Origin: Lineus longissimus
Lineage: Eukaryota; Nemertea; Pilidiophora; Heteronemertea; Lineidae
Assembly (NCBI RefSeq): GCF_910592395.1
Contig: NC_088310.1
Span: 13,401,501-13,461,500, forward strand
Reading direction: 5' to 3'
DNA length: 60,000 nt
Shown: in pieces, positions 33,646 to 46,640 of the stretch
Layout of the letters: every line of letters starts with the position of its first letter
Numbering within the stretch: position 1 is the first letter of the stretch
Translations under genes and position numbers: made by a program
Notes under the pieces: model-generated
Database searches by the model: none
What the model was told of the DNA's origin: nothing
What the model saw: only the letters and a program-made list of their open reading frames with translations

Positions 33646-33976
33646 TGTTGTTAAATTTGCTTTTCTTTTAATTCCTTCTATTTTGTTAAAAATGAGAGAA
33701 TAAGGCCAGTCTTAAAATATTTCTTGTTTGCACATGCCTACTCAAATAATTTTATTGGCATTTATTTTACAATTTGCAAAATTTTATTGAAGAATTTAGA
33801 GCTTTTCTTTCATTCTGACCAGTAATACCGATTTGAAAAAAATTAAATATTTCGCCTGCCCACCTCTACCTACTATGAAAATAGTGGAGTAGGTAACTAG
33901 CTAGTGGGGTAGTAAAGAGAGATATAACACTGAATACTAGAAAGTAATGTCAGAAACTTTCAACTTTTGTTAAATT

Positions 33977-34185
33977 TTCTGGGGACGAATAATCCTCGGG
34001 GACGTATTTTCCAGGGACGAATTACCCCCGGGGACAAATATAGTATACTGGGGACGAATTTTCCTCAGGGACGAGCTATCCAGGAACGAATTTACCTCGG
34101 GGACGAATTATCCGGGAAGAAGTCCCTCGGGGACGAATTTTCCTAGGGGACGAGTTTTTCGGGGACGAATTTTCCTAGAGCCGTA
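33977..34185. repeat. GGGGACGAATT minisatellite
   Basis: Ten or so imperfect copies of CGGGGACGAATTTTCCT, roughly 20 bp each. Confidence 0.8.
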
Positions 34186-36068
34186 CAGGTAAATCTTACT
34201 TGGAGTAGACCAACAGTAATTCAAGTGTTTCTCCAGACCAATGTTGGCTTCCTGCTGAGACAAATTCATGCAAGAGACTTCATATTTCTAAGTCAATAAG
34301 CATTTTGCTTTAAAGGCTCTAGTCTCGACCACTGGCTTGTATTGGAAACGTGAAGATAAGTGGTGGTTGGGGATTTGATACTGGCTAACAGGATTTGCAT
34401 GGCATGCCGTGAGAAAGAGGAGCATCCATCAATTACCTTCGCACTGAGAGGGAGGGGATCTACGAAAAACCGTACACTATGCATACACGGGGGAGGGGGG
34501 TATATAGTCTTGCGTACGTACGCAACCCTAGTACCATTTTCTAAACAACTCAGAAAATGCTCGAATGATAAATTACCGTCATAATCAAGGAAATTATACA
34601 GATATCGCACATGAAGCCGGAACTTACAGTTTTACACGTGATAATCTCGACTGGGTTCTGATGACACCCTACTACAAGGTTTATAGCTGTTTCCCGCGCT
34701 GTTTTCAAACGTTTGTGACATGTCAGCGTTAATGCAATCTGTCCACCGATCCGACTGTGGTGCCGCAGGAAGGAAAGTAGGCAATTCAACAATTAAACAA
34801 GAGGCCCAAGGGCCTGGCGCTCAGCTGGATGACCTAATAACACAGGACTGAGGGTGTAAAGTAGTAAATATCGGCTTTATACTACTGTTTGAAGGTCAAG
34901 AGAACACGTTATACCACTAAAATTTCCAATGCAGAGCTGCCAGCTGGATGAAATATGACTGAACTAATCATCCATGGTATGTAAATATTACAGGAGGCAA
35001 CGGAAGATATCCCTAGTTCAGTACGTTGTATCGGTAGCTTTACAGACAAGAAGTGTCCGAGAGGATGTGACTTCTCCATGGACAACTGTAGTATGTACAG
35101 GCTGGGTTGTGCAGCACAAGGATACAAAATGCTGTCTATAATTGAGAGGTATCCTGATAACAGAGGTCAAAATAAATAGAAATGACCAGTTTGGGACTAA
35201 CGCCACTTTTTTTTTTTTTTTTTTAATAAGGTAGAGATTACAGGAGTCAACAAAATTAACTTTATTGAGAGAAATTGACCTGTCCTGCAGGTGATTTGAA
35301 TTTACAAAGGGTCGTTTTTCATGACATTGTGCTCTACTGCGTATCCCTAGTGAGTCGATTGGGAACCCATCTATTTTTTATTTAGACCAGCGATGACGTC
35401 ATTTCTGGTGATTCCCTACGTTGTCCAATGAGCGCTTTTTAAAGTGTGCCATTTGGCATGCAATGTATTTTGTCAGCGCTGCCAACTGCCGAACAGAATG
35501 CCGTAGCTCCGTCAATTTTGAATCTATTTTTTATGGAAGTAACATTATTGTGTTGCTTGGAATGTCTACTTTTTACTCATGTAAGAATCGTAGTACTAAA
35601 AACTAAAATGAAAACAGAATCATGCCAATTCACTGCACTGTTGGAATTCTCCACTTCAAATTAATTCGCGAACAGAGCGTGCTCTTCTAATATCGTTTTC
35701 ACAGAATTGTCACGAGGCCAAATTTTCAAGAACTAATTTCTGAAAGTAGTCCCTAAAGACCTTATGACTACCCACTGAAAGGAACTAGTGATAATATCGC
35801 CTACTTGACTTCTTTTTAGCTGAAAATTGGTTACCGTGTTGCAAAATCAATCTTCCTTCTTTAGACTGGTCACAGTGGGTATGCTGAAATATAGCCTGGT
35901 TCCTTGGCCAATTCCATGCTCAGAATACAACTGCGCAACTATATGTCATAGCCCGGGCTTTTGAATCGTCAAAAATTCAGTTAAATGTGCCTGTAGCGCC
36001 AACTGGCGGTGAAAAATTATCAAAAAATATTCGGCCAGATGTGAAAACAATATTTCCTCTGTGGACCG

Positions 36069-37569
36069 AGATATTAGGGAGCATCCATTAAGTACGTACG
36101 AACGAAAATGCAAAAATGCACGAAATGCACGAAATGAAAATGCACGAAATTTTGAGACCCCCCTCCCCCCGTATGCACCTTGTACGCATTGCCTCATAAC
36201 CCCCCCTCCCCCTGTACGAGCGTACGCCTATAGAACCTTGAATTCCCTAGCAGACGAACAGACATAGTACCTGATTTTGCTACATTGTGGCGCCACAATC
36301 GGATTGGTGTCGTATTGGCAAGTCGACTGCGCAATTTTTCTCCGACGGCGACACGCATTACTGGGAAATTAAACGGCGCTGGAAATTGCTAAAACATTTT
36401 AGTCGGGTAACATCCGAACCCAAAAGCGTATGAGTTCGCACATCTTGTGAAGAACAAGTATGATTATCCAAATAAGAATAAGAAAGAGAAGATTATTATG
36501 ATAATATCTATTTTTTATTTGTTCAAATAAAAATGGCCAGGGCCATTGTGCTCACCTCATGTGGAGGAAAGATGGATAAAGAGCATGGTATTGTGTCATG
36601 TAGTGTTAGGTTTGATGTAGGTCCAAGCAATTACAATTTCCCCAAAATGGCCAATTTACAGTACATTCCACCTCTGTGACCTTGAAAAGTAGGTCAAATC
36701 AAAGAAGACCCGGGTGACACATTGAATGGTTGTTAGAATTAGATGTACCTATGATATAAAATTGGTGCCAATCACCAAGTCATTACTAGGAATAATGGCA
36801 TTTTGAAGAATTTAGGATTTGGCCCCCTCCCTGGAGGCCAAACGGCAAATCAGATCGCACCAAACTTCAGTACCTGAGATCACCTGACCAATGGGTACAT
36901 GTGTACTTAATTTGTGATCAATAGTCATTGCAGTTAAGAAACGTGCCATAGTTATGGCCTGACGGCGAATTTACGCCATTTGACCTCTGTGACCTTGACA
37001 AGAAGGTCAAATTAAAAACCTGTGAGACATATACTGTATGGTGGTTAGATGTACCCATGATATCAAATTGGTGGCAATCGGGCAAGAAGTTAAGGAATAA
37101 TCACATTTTTAAGGTTTTTGGATTTTGCCCCCTGGTGGTCAAGTGGTGAATCATATTGGACCAAACTTCGTCCCTTAGATCACCTGACTAAGGGGTAAAT
37201 GTGTACCAAATTTGGTATCAATAGTCATTGCAGTTTAGAAACGTGCCATCGTTACATCCTAACGGCCAATTTACACCATTTGACCTCTGTGACCTTCAAA
37301 AGGAGGTCAAATCAAAAACCCGGAGGATATATGATGCACCTTTGCTAGAAGTACCTACCTACCATATTTTTTTCAAAATTTCCCGACTACTATTAAGGGA
37401 GATATTGCATATTTTCCCTTTTAACGTTTGGCCCCCTGGTGGCCAAACCATGAAACGAATCGGACCGAAACTTGGTTTCCAAGGTGTCATTACATAAGGG
37501 TACATGTGTACCAAGTTTCAACTCAATAGCTCTAACAGTTACGAAACGTGCCCTGCTAACGGACGACGA

Positions 37570-37600
<31 letters not shown>

Positions 37601-37735
37601 ACGACGGACGCCACGGTATGGGATAAGCTCACCTCTGCTAAGAGGTGAGCTAAAAATGGTTCTTGGGTTGCGTACGTATGCAAGACCATTAATACCCCCT
37701 CCCCCCTCAGTGCGTACGTACTTAATCGATGCTCC
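36069..37735. mobile_element. MITE with GGGAGCATCCATTAAGTACG ends, split by a HINE
   Basis: Left tip GGGAGCATCCATTAAGTACG pairs with the right tip GTACTTAATCGATGCTCCC. The family-B copy at 22123 has the uninterrupted site (GACGTATAAAGGAA near 24373), where this copy has the MITE between ATATTA and TAAAGG. Related end fragments occur at about 34415 and 37966-38085. Confidence 0.6.
36532..37655. mobile_element. HINE-like element, family A2 (copy 2), nearly identical to 690-1800
   Basis: Agrees with the element at 690-1800 almost base for base from ATGGCCAGGGCCATTGTGCT through the ACG microsatellite to the terminal hairpin. Only scattered substitutions and small indels are visible by eye. It lies inside the MITE at 36069-37735. 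Confidence 0.75.
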
Positions 37736-38214
37736 CTAAAGGAATGAAGCTTTAACTTCCCGATGACCTCATTCGCTTAATGTAGGTCGGATCGTGCTGA
37801 TTTTTGGTTTCTGAGTTGATCTTGGGTTACGCCTAATTTAGCAGCATCAAAGAAGTGCCTAGGCCTTGCGGTTACAAAATGCCCAAAAGTGACACGGAAG
37901 GAAGGACAGACACCATTCCCTTAGTAATATTACCAGCTTCGCTGACTTCGTCAGCTGAGCTAAAATGTCTCTCGGCGTACGCTGGTAGAGGAGGGTTGAG
38001 GCAATGCGTACAAGGTGAATACTGGGGAGAGGGGGGTCTAAAAATCGGTATTTTCTGCATACGTTCTTAATGGATGCTCCCAAGTGATACGTATTTGGTG
38101 CAGTATAGCGGTTCTCTTGGCACCTTACGAACAACTAATTCCTGCGATTTTCTTGAATTTATGTGCTGTTATGCGATTTCAGCCCAACCCTAACAACACA
38201 TGAACTAATGAAAA

Positions 38215-39810
38215 GGCCAGGGGCATTTGCACTCATCGTATAGATATCGGTGGTTAAGATTATAGAATTCATGCTGGTTAACCCTCTTAGCCCCGTACTG
38301 GATTTAGTCCAGCAGAGATTTTTTGCTTATCTGCCTGTACTCGACAAAATCCGAGTACAGGTTTGGTTCGGAATTTTACAGTGCGGAGGCATCACGGATT
38401 CCACTATAAAAAGTGGCTCCTACGTCATCGCATCTGATCCAAATGATTGCCGTGATATCTTGTTTGTATGGGGTCCCAGTTGTATTCTCCCATGCGAGTT
38501 TCGCAAAATATTTCGGGCCTTTGACCTGCTTGACATTTCGGGGTATAATTCGACAAATATGACTGTCAATTATTCAAAACCACAGGGAAAAGAAAGCTAA
38601 AATCTTCAACAAATAACTGTAATTTTTTTATTTGATAGAAAAACCTTTTTCTATTTTTTGGACCAATTTGACAAAAACTTATGTTTCTGGTGAAAAAACC
38701 CATAAGTACCCAAAAAATAATAATTAAAATATGGGGAAAATAAAATTTGAAAAAATGTCATCCAATAGAGGACAAGATAATATAGGCCTGCTCCAGGCAT
38801 CTTTACATTATATTTTTAGATATAATAGAATTAATCAGATTTTTTCAAAAATCCACGAGGAAACCAGCCCTGTAAAAATTATCTCCTAACCATCCCCCAC
38901 CAACTAATGGAAAATGCCTTAGATGCCGGGGGGGGGATGGATATTTGATGAGGGGAGAGTTTCTGAGGAATAGTTTATTGACTTTAGCTCTCAGCTTATC
39001 TGTGCCAGGTAACCTCCTGCTGAGTTGCCCGACCAAAGGCTGAGGTCAACATATGTTGTTACATAACCGATCTTGCTATCACATCCTGGTTGCCTTGTAG
39101 TCGACCAAATTACTTCTAATTTTGCCTCATGACAGTAAGGGCCAAGTTCATCATCATGTGATCATGACTGAGTGTTATCACTGGTTACGCTGGCCATTAG
39201 GTAGATAAGGTAAATATGCCGATCATCACTGTGTGTAGTATCAGCGGGGTGCTTGAAGTTGGAGGGCGACTAAATATTTTACAGGGCTGGTTTCCTCATG
39301 CCATGTGACGATGGTGGACAGATGTACCTAATATGTTATCAGATTGGTTGCCTGATTCAAACTGATTGGTTGCAATTGGGCAAGTAGTTGAGCAATAAAA
39401 ATATTTTTAAGGTTTTCAGATTTGGCCCGATGAACTGGCAAAGCTGTAAAACAGATCGAACCGAACTTCAGTTCCTGGGATCACCTGACTATGGGGTACT
39501 GTACATGTTTACCAAATGTGAGATTAATGGTCACTGCAGTTAAGAAACGTGCCCTAGACTAAGACTAAGACTAACAACCAATTTACGCCATTTGACCTCT
39601 GTGACCTTGAAAGGTAGTTCAGTGTCGGAGGCCACCTGATCTAGGCAGTCCTGTGCACAAAGTTTCAAGTTACAAGCCCGTGCGGTTAAGAAATGTGCCA
39701 CTGTGATTTTGAAACAGGTAACACTAGACGACAGACACTGCTGTCTTGACGACAGACACTGCAGTCTTGTACAGACTCCCATACCATTAACTATGGTGAG
39801 CAAAAAAAGT
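38215..39810. mobile_element. HINE-like element split by other insertions
   Basis: Begins AAAAGGCCAGGGGCATTTGC at 38214 and ends ACTATGGTGAGCAAAAAA near 39807, both decayed versions of the A1 termini. HINE sequence resumes at about 39310 (GACCTCTGTGACCTT at 39595). The middle is foreign, including the feature at 38857-39300 and, from 38280, TTAACCCTCTTAGCCCCGTA, which resembles a piggyBac tip without a found partner. Confidence 0.45.
38857..39300. mobile_element. MITE-like segment with GAGGAAACCAGCCCTG ends
   Basis: GAGGAAACCAGCCCTGTAAAA at the left is inverted at the right as TTTTACAGGGCTGGTTTCCTC. About 440 bp, no coding. Confidence 0.6.
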
Positions 39811-39926
39811 GGGTTGCCGTGAGCAAGGGGAGGTCTGGACCCCCCCCTTGGTTCGGCGCCTTCCCTAAAAAACTGGGCTGAGCACCTACCTACAAACCGA
39901 GTAAGAACAAAATGCCAATTCTAGGT

Positions 39927-40706
39927 CTAACCCCAAATGTCATCAGCCCCATTATGCTTCTTATTCTTAATCTTAAAACCTCTCATAGAAATAGGAGCTT
40001 GGAACCAAACAAGTTCTGAATCTCCACAGTTAAGAGAAGCATTATTCAGGAGAGACTCCTCCAGTTTGGTCCCATTATCATCAGGAGAAGCTTCCAAATC
40101 CAATTTTTCCAAATTATCAATATCAAACTCGAGTTTATTCAAAGTGCTTTCCCTTTCAGAAGAATCCATATTCTGGGACTTTTCCAATGGTTCAATTCCA
40201 GAAAGTTCGAGGTCACATAAGCTAGCTTGGGTTATTTCAGGATTGCAGAGTTTACCTGTAGATACAAGGCTGAATTCAAACAAATGCCCTCTAGTTGGCA
40301 TCTTAAATGAGAACTTTGGCTGGAACCACTTTAGGCCAGAGTTTCTGGGAGCCAGAATGAATACCATAAAGTTAGTTGACGATAACTGTTTCAAATCCGA
40401 GAACAAATCGCAAGACACAAGTTTTCTGAACAGCTCACTTTTGCAACTTTTAGCTGACAATAATCTCCCTTCATAGAATCCAGGGTGGGGAAGACGAATC
40501 AAGAATGACTCTTTTGGGCTCACTGGTGTACTACCAAGAATGATCAAAACCTGTTCAATATTGGAGAAGTTCTTGAACGTTAGCTCGACATTCTGTAGGA
40601 TTTCATCCATGTGTTGAACAGCCTTCAGCCTCTTCCTCTCAACCACGGGTAACTTTTTATGGACCTTGGTAACTTTTCCTTTGGCGTTGCTGACAGCATC
40701 ACAATT
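39927..40706 (-). CDS. MAD2L1BP: MAD2L1BP terminal exon
   Basis: 780 bp, acceptor catcttttcag, phase 0 in, TAG stop at 39927. It encodes the core HORMA-like fold of p31comet and the C-terminal strand (WFQAPISMRGFK) that family members use in the MAD2 interface, plus the species-specific acidic insert. Confidence 0.87.
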   Translation of the reverse strand, partial: NCDAVSNAKGKVTKVHKKLPVVERKRLKAVQHMDEILQNVELTFKNFSNIEQVLIILGSTPVSPKESFLIRLPHPGFYEGRLLSAKSCKSELFRKLVSCDLFSDLKQLSSTNFMVFILAPRNSGLKWFQPKFSFKMPTRGHLFEFSLVSTGKLCNPEITQASLCDLELSGIEPLEKSQNMDSSERESTLNKLEFDIDNLEKLDLEASPDDNGTKLEESLLNNASLNCGDSELVWFQAPISMRGFKIKNKKHNGADDIWG

Positions 40707-43700
40707 CTGAAAAGATGAGGTAAGCTAACTTAAGTATGAAACAGCCAGTCATTTCTCAGGGCTTTAGATAACGGGCGTATGGGCATATATACGCCCGTGG
40801 AAAAGAGAAATACGCCAGGTTTTCTGGGCCAAAAACGTATTGGGACACCCCCTAAATGAACATCTGATTTTAGCGTACGCTTTCTAATATATCTGAAGGA
40901 CGTCCAAAAATCCCCAGTCCCAATGTGTTTGGCGTCAAACTTAAAACTTTCACCGCCCGCCCGCCCGCCTCACACTCCTCAGCACGGCCTACATCTCAAA
41001 CCACTGTCTGTCTGTCACAATTAGTTCCAAAATCCCCCGCTGGCGTTACTCTACCATGCCCAAGTCCTGTTAATCATGCGGCTGGCCAATGAACGAAGTT
41101 GCATGTACAGGTTTATGAATGAAAATATTTTACTACGATAGTAGCTGACCATATTTGGCGGCCGGTGAAGTCATCCTAGTGGCACATGCCCAGAGGCAGA
41201 GTGAGAGCTGTGATTGGTTACTGAATCTCAAGGTTAATGGTACTGAGAATATCTAATTACGAATTCTGCACGGCAGTGCCACCAACGAGGAACTCAAGTA
41301 CCAATCTGTCATGCTTTGGCTCCATTGTTTAGGGGCTTTTATTTCGGAATTCAGGGGTTCTCGTCGGCTGTCCAGCTGTTGAAATGGAGCATGAATAATG
41401 AAGCCTGGAACAGCCATTATCAGCAGCTAAGACGGCGAGGCGGCGAAATAGGACAAGCTCTACACTTACTCTGTGGTTTGAGATGCAAGAGAACTTTGGA
41501 TCACAACATGCATTGCATGCATTGCATAACATGAGTTTATACTTCCAACCTTAGGAAATTGGAAATATCTGTACGCCCAGCCTGGGATAATACTGACAAG
41601 TTGGGAGTATTTGCAATGCCAGTTAAAACCCCAAACTCCCAAAATGGTGCATCAATAATGTTAAGGAAGTACTTGACTTCCTGACCAAAAAAGCCCTGAT
41701 TTAAAGCCCTGATTTCTGGATGTGGGAAGAATGGTAGGATTGAGATGGGACTGTGGTGGCAGGCAATATAATCATGAACAAGACATAATGTGATCGAGGC
41801 GAATTGTAATGAATGCCCCTGCTCCATGGGCAACCAGAAAAGTTTCAGGCTTTCCGTAACTAGTTCTGAAATTATGACAGCCATATTGGATTTCGTGTCC
41901 GGTCATCGATAGGGAAGCTCCCCTACACATGTACACTAGGCCATCACATCATAGAAGCTTCAGGTCTGTCACTCACTTAGTTCTCGAGTTATGGGTTGGA
42001 ATGCGAAAAACAATAGTGGCGGCCATGCTGGATTTTGGGTCAGGTCCAAAATTGATAGGGAACCTCTTATCACATCACATCATCATAGAACTTAGAAGCT
42101 TCAGGTCTGTCATTCAATTAGTCTTCAGGTCTGTCACTCACTTAGTTCTCGAGTTATGGGTTGGAATGCGAAAAACAATAGTGGCAGCCATGCTGGATTT
42201 TGGGTCAGGTCCAAAATTGATAGCGAACCTCCCCTACCCTAGGTCATCATCCCACATAAGTTTCAGTTCTGTCACTCACTCGGTTCTCGCGTTATTGGGC
42301 GGAAAGTGAAAAACAAAGATTGTGTGCAGTAAGCCATGCGCACAAGACAGATAAAATGACGAAAACACTGGAACCATGAACCAGATCGAGGCAATTATTG
42401 ACAGCAAACAGTGACTACTGATATGCTTCCCTTTTATCGCATATGAAAAGAAAAGCTTTAAGCAGTCTGAAATTAGAGCTTTTACGTCATTAGTCAAGGG
42501 ACCAATGATGAACTTTTGAACTTTGTACTCTGTGACCTGATAAATTTTGTAAAACGATAAATTTGGTAGAACGAAAAACTTATAATGACATAATGATGTA
42601 ACCTCAGCAGATACACAAGATCTATAAATTTCATGAAATTCTGTCAAGTTGTAAAGGAGAAAGTGCAATTTTTCAGTTTTCAGCAAATACCCCCAGTCGG
42701 AGAAACCGTGAATCAGATCGACACGATTTTCAGCGCCTACTGATGTGCTACACATATGAAAAGAAAATCTTGAAGCAGTCTCAAGTTAGAGCATTTACAT
42801 CGTCTCGATGGACGGACGGACCCAACCGACCGACCCACAGAAGACGTACGACGGATAGGACATGATGACACATGATACGGAGTTAAGCTGTTAACAATTA
42901 AAATTTATAAATCACCTTTAAAACGAATGATGGATTTTAACGTTAAGAGGCTAATTATTATGACGAAAGCAAGTAAGCTAAATTGTTATTATACTGTTGT
43001 AGCAACAGGGGGACAGAAATGGCCTGATAAATAAGGTGTGTGATTTTACTCTCAGAATTGTTTGTAGTACGTGAGGTTATCGGGTTTAGATACTTTTATC
43101 GAGGGAGGCAATGTTGATACCTTGACCAAGTGATGCAAGATGACGTGACATATCAATTAAGCCCGTTTCGTGGGCCGGCCACGTCACTTGCACCAGAGTG
43201 GGATATCACCGTCGTCTAGGGAACATTGTAACATCAACAAGAATTGTTTAAAAGTCTAGGGGTCTCCTTCCCTCGAGAGAGACCGGCAGATGACTTCATA
43301 GAAACAACATCCTCTGTACCATATTCAATCATCTATCAAATAAAAGTTTAAAAGACAAGAAGCCTCTCTCCTGCTAAACTAGTCTTCCCAACTCAGCAAT
43401 TCTCCAACAAGTCAATGCTCGTAAACAAGATCCCGTATCATATAAGCTCACCCAGGTGAGCTAAAAAAACCGATGATGTAATGCATGTCATTTGTAGTAG
43501 ATATGGGGAAAACAGTTTCTGGCTATTTCAGTGTTTTTGATTCCATTTAATAATATTATTCTTCTCGGCTCAATGGCACAAAAGAAAATTACCGGTGCCA
43601 TCTAAGTATAACATTTTGGTTATAAAGTTCACTGAATTTCAGGGTTATTGAAGAGTGTACATGTCATATGGAAATTGGTTGACATCTGTTCAACAGTTTA

Positions 43701-46606
43701 GGAGTAAATAGGACTTCGTTGGATTTTCAAGATGGCGGCCTGGTTGCCATATTTGTCATGGGATTTGACTGAAAATTAGGGATATTGATAAGAGTACATA
43801 ATCACAAGAAGTTTGGTTGCAATCCGATCATTAGTTTTGGAGTAATACTAATTTGTTTAATTTTCAAGATGGACGCCAGGCAGCCATATTGGTCAATGGA
43901 TTTGACTGAAAATCAGGGATGTTGTAGAGAGTACATAGATATACAATCACATGAAATTTGGTTTCAATCCGACTTTGTTTAATTTTCAAGATGGCAGTCT
44001 GGTGGCCATATTTGAAGTCCGAGCAGGACAATTTTTTTGGGTAGAATAGAGGGTCCCTAGATATATGTCCTTACAAGTTTAGAATCTTCTAGCTCAAATA
44101 GAAACGAAATGTGCCACCAATCAGTGATTTAGTGAACTTTGACCTCTGTGACCTTGAAAAGTAGGTCAAATCAAAAACCTGGGTGAGATGTCATTTAACC
44201 TTATTAGATACACCCACCATGAAAATTTCGTCACTCTCATACAACCATTAGCTTAAAAAAGGCAAACAATTTCCAAGCTCCTCTGCATTCAAAAGATGCT
44301 TTGGTTTATCGAAATTTTGTCATCATAGCCCTCTATTAAGGGCATTAGATATTGACAACCCGCGGAAAGTAATTGAACAGAAGCAAATTGGACTTTTAAG
44401 AAGGATTCTCTCCATCGATTGTAAAGCACGAGACGTCATCATTGGCACGAGAAAAATTAAGGGTACCCTGTGTAACCGAGTGTTTAGTTCGTCGGGCCTC
44501 TCTGCCGCCAATGTCCTGTTTGTAAATCCAACATGGAGGCCTAGACGTATCACTAGGGAGGAAAATGGAATTGTCGATTCTGTAAAAACCTTATGTGCCA
44601 ATCTAAACCGGAAAAGCCATAAACTATTGAAGCTTTTACTTTCACCCTTTTGATCGCTTTTTTATTCGTTCTCTGTGTATGATTTTTATTGCATATTTGT
44701 GTTGTCTGCTCCTTATTAATTTGGAGGTTTTTTACAATAAATTATTATTATTATTATTCGCAGTGGCGGGATCAAAGCTATGGAATGAGCTTCCAAATAG
44801 TGTTCGTGGCCAGAGTACCCTGGGTCGTTTTAAAACTGCACTAAAAACTCATATTTTTAAGAAATTCTTTTGAATCCTTTGCACGTTTTCTTTAGTAATG
44901 ACTTTTATTCTATCATGTATTAATGTTATGTTTTATGTTTTATTATAAATTGTAAAGCGCTTAGAAGTTTTAACAACGTTTTAAAAGCGCTATAAAAATG
45001 TTTTTAATAACAAGAGGCCCAAGGGCCTGGCGCTCAGCTGAGTTAATATCATTAATATCTTCCCGGTGTTTAGTTCATTATGCATGAAAATGGCATGCTC
45101 CATGGTATTTGATATCCTTTTGCGTTCACTACGGTACCAATGTTTTTGGTTGACATAATTATGCCACTGTTCATTCCTCAATCCTGACCATAATTCGGGT
45201 GAAATCATCGTATGAAAATATTTACCGAAACATGAAGTTTATGCCATGAATGAGGATACTCATTGTCATAGCCTCGTTTACAAGTACGAAGTATTTTCCC
45301 GCGAATATTCAAAACTGTTTGGCTCCTTGCCAGTTAAATAACATGTGACTATACACAAAATAGAAAACTTTGATGGAAATTGTAAATCATTTTTTTATCT
45401 ATCAGGGGAAGCAAGCTGATGATGATCAAATAAATCATTCATGAGAAATCGTTTTGTTGCTGAAGCTTGCATGACGAAGTTAATGCTAAACCTTTTCTTG
45501 TGCTCCACTGCGCCACCGTAGTTTTCTATTTAGACCAGCGATGACGTCATTCTGGTGATTCCCTACGTTGTCCAATGAGCGCTTTTTAAAATGTGCCATT
45601 TGGTATTGTACAGTATGCAATGTATTTTTTCAGCGCTGCCAGTTGCCGAACTGATGCCGTAGCTCCCTCAATTTCCAATCAATTTTTATGGGAGTGACAT
45701 TATTGTATTGCTTAGAATGTCTACTTTTTACTCATGAAAGAATCGTAGAACTAAAACTTAATAGGCGAACAGAATCATGCCGATTCACTGCACATACTGT
45801 GGGAATTCTCCACTTCAAAATACATCGGCGATGTCATCGCGAACAGAGCATGCACTTCCGATATCGTTTTCACAGAAATGTGGCCAAATTTTCAAGAACT
45901 AATTTCTGAAAGTAGTCCCTAAAGACCTTATGACTACCACTGAAACGAACTAGTGATAATATCGCCTACCAGACTACTTTTTAGGCAGAAAATTGGGTAC
46001 TTGAGTGTCATTGAGCTCCAAGATTATTGCACATAGCGTAAACAAATGCCGCCATTTTGTCTCCGCTTCGGTATTTCGTAGGCCGCTTATAATGCACCTT
46101 CTCAATTAAAACCAACATAATAAGGCCTTACATCGTTGATTGAATAGGAACACCACACAAAACACAATAAAGTGGGGGTACAATCGATTACGAAGCTGAA
46201 GTGAACAGTGATTTATTCCTGGAGCTACTGCTTTTGTTGTGTAGCTGCCATGTTTTGAGAACTGGCAAATAGGAGACTTCATTGATGGCTGACGTCATCG
46301 GGCGGGAATTTGAATCGGCAGAAATAATTAAAAGGCAGGTAGCGCCCTCTCCTGTTAAAATTTTGAACTTTTTCTCAATAAAATAGATTTTCAAGAATTT
46401 TATCTTAATATTAGAGCATATTTCGACTAATTCTGCTGCTCCTAGGCCGATTTAGGCCAGTTTGCTTCATGCACTCTCGCTCGCAGGAAGTAGGTCAAAT
46501 GGCGACAAATTTTGTTTTGAAAGTAGAGTTTGACCAGAAGTATCCAGAAATGCAAAATTGAAGTCTCTAGGTCTTACGGTTACAAAATGTGCACCATGGG
46601 TTTAAC

Positions 46607-46640
<34 letters not shown>

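Larger units (their letters stand above)
34797..37970. mobile_element. HINE-like element, family B (copy 2), carrying nested insertions
   Basis: Starts AACAAGAGGCCCAAGGGCCT and GCTCAGCTG, ends CTTCGTCAGCTGAGCTAAAA, and follows the copy at 22123 over most of its length. Around 36069-37735 it is interrupted by a MITE, itself interrupted by a HINE A2 element. Confidence 0.65.

Noticed and set aside
38250-38600. 116-codon plus-strand ORF (LVNPLSPVLDLVQQRFFAYL)
   Set aside because: It begins in HINE sequence and runs into the inserted TTAACCCTCTTAGCC repeat; no domain or splice structure supports it.
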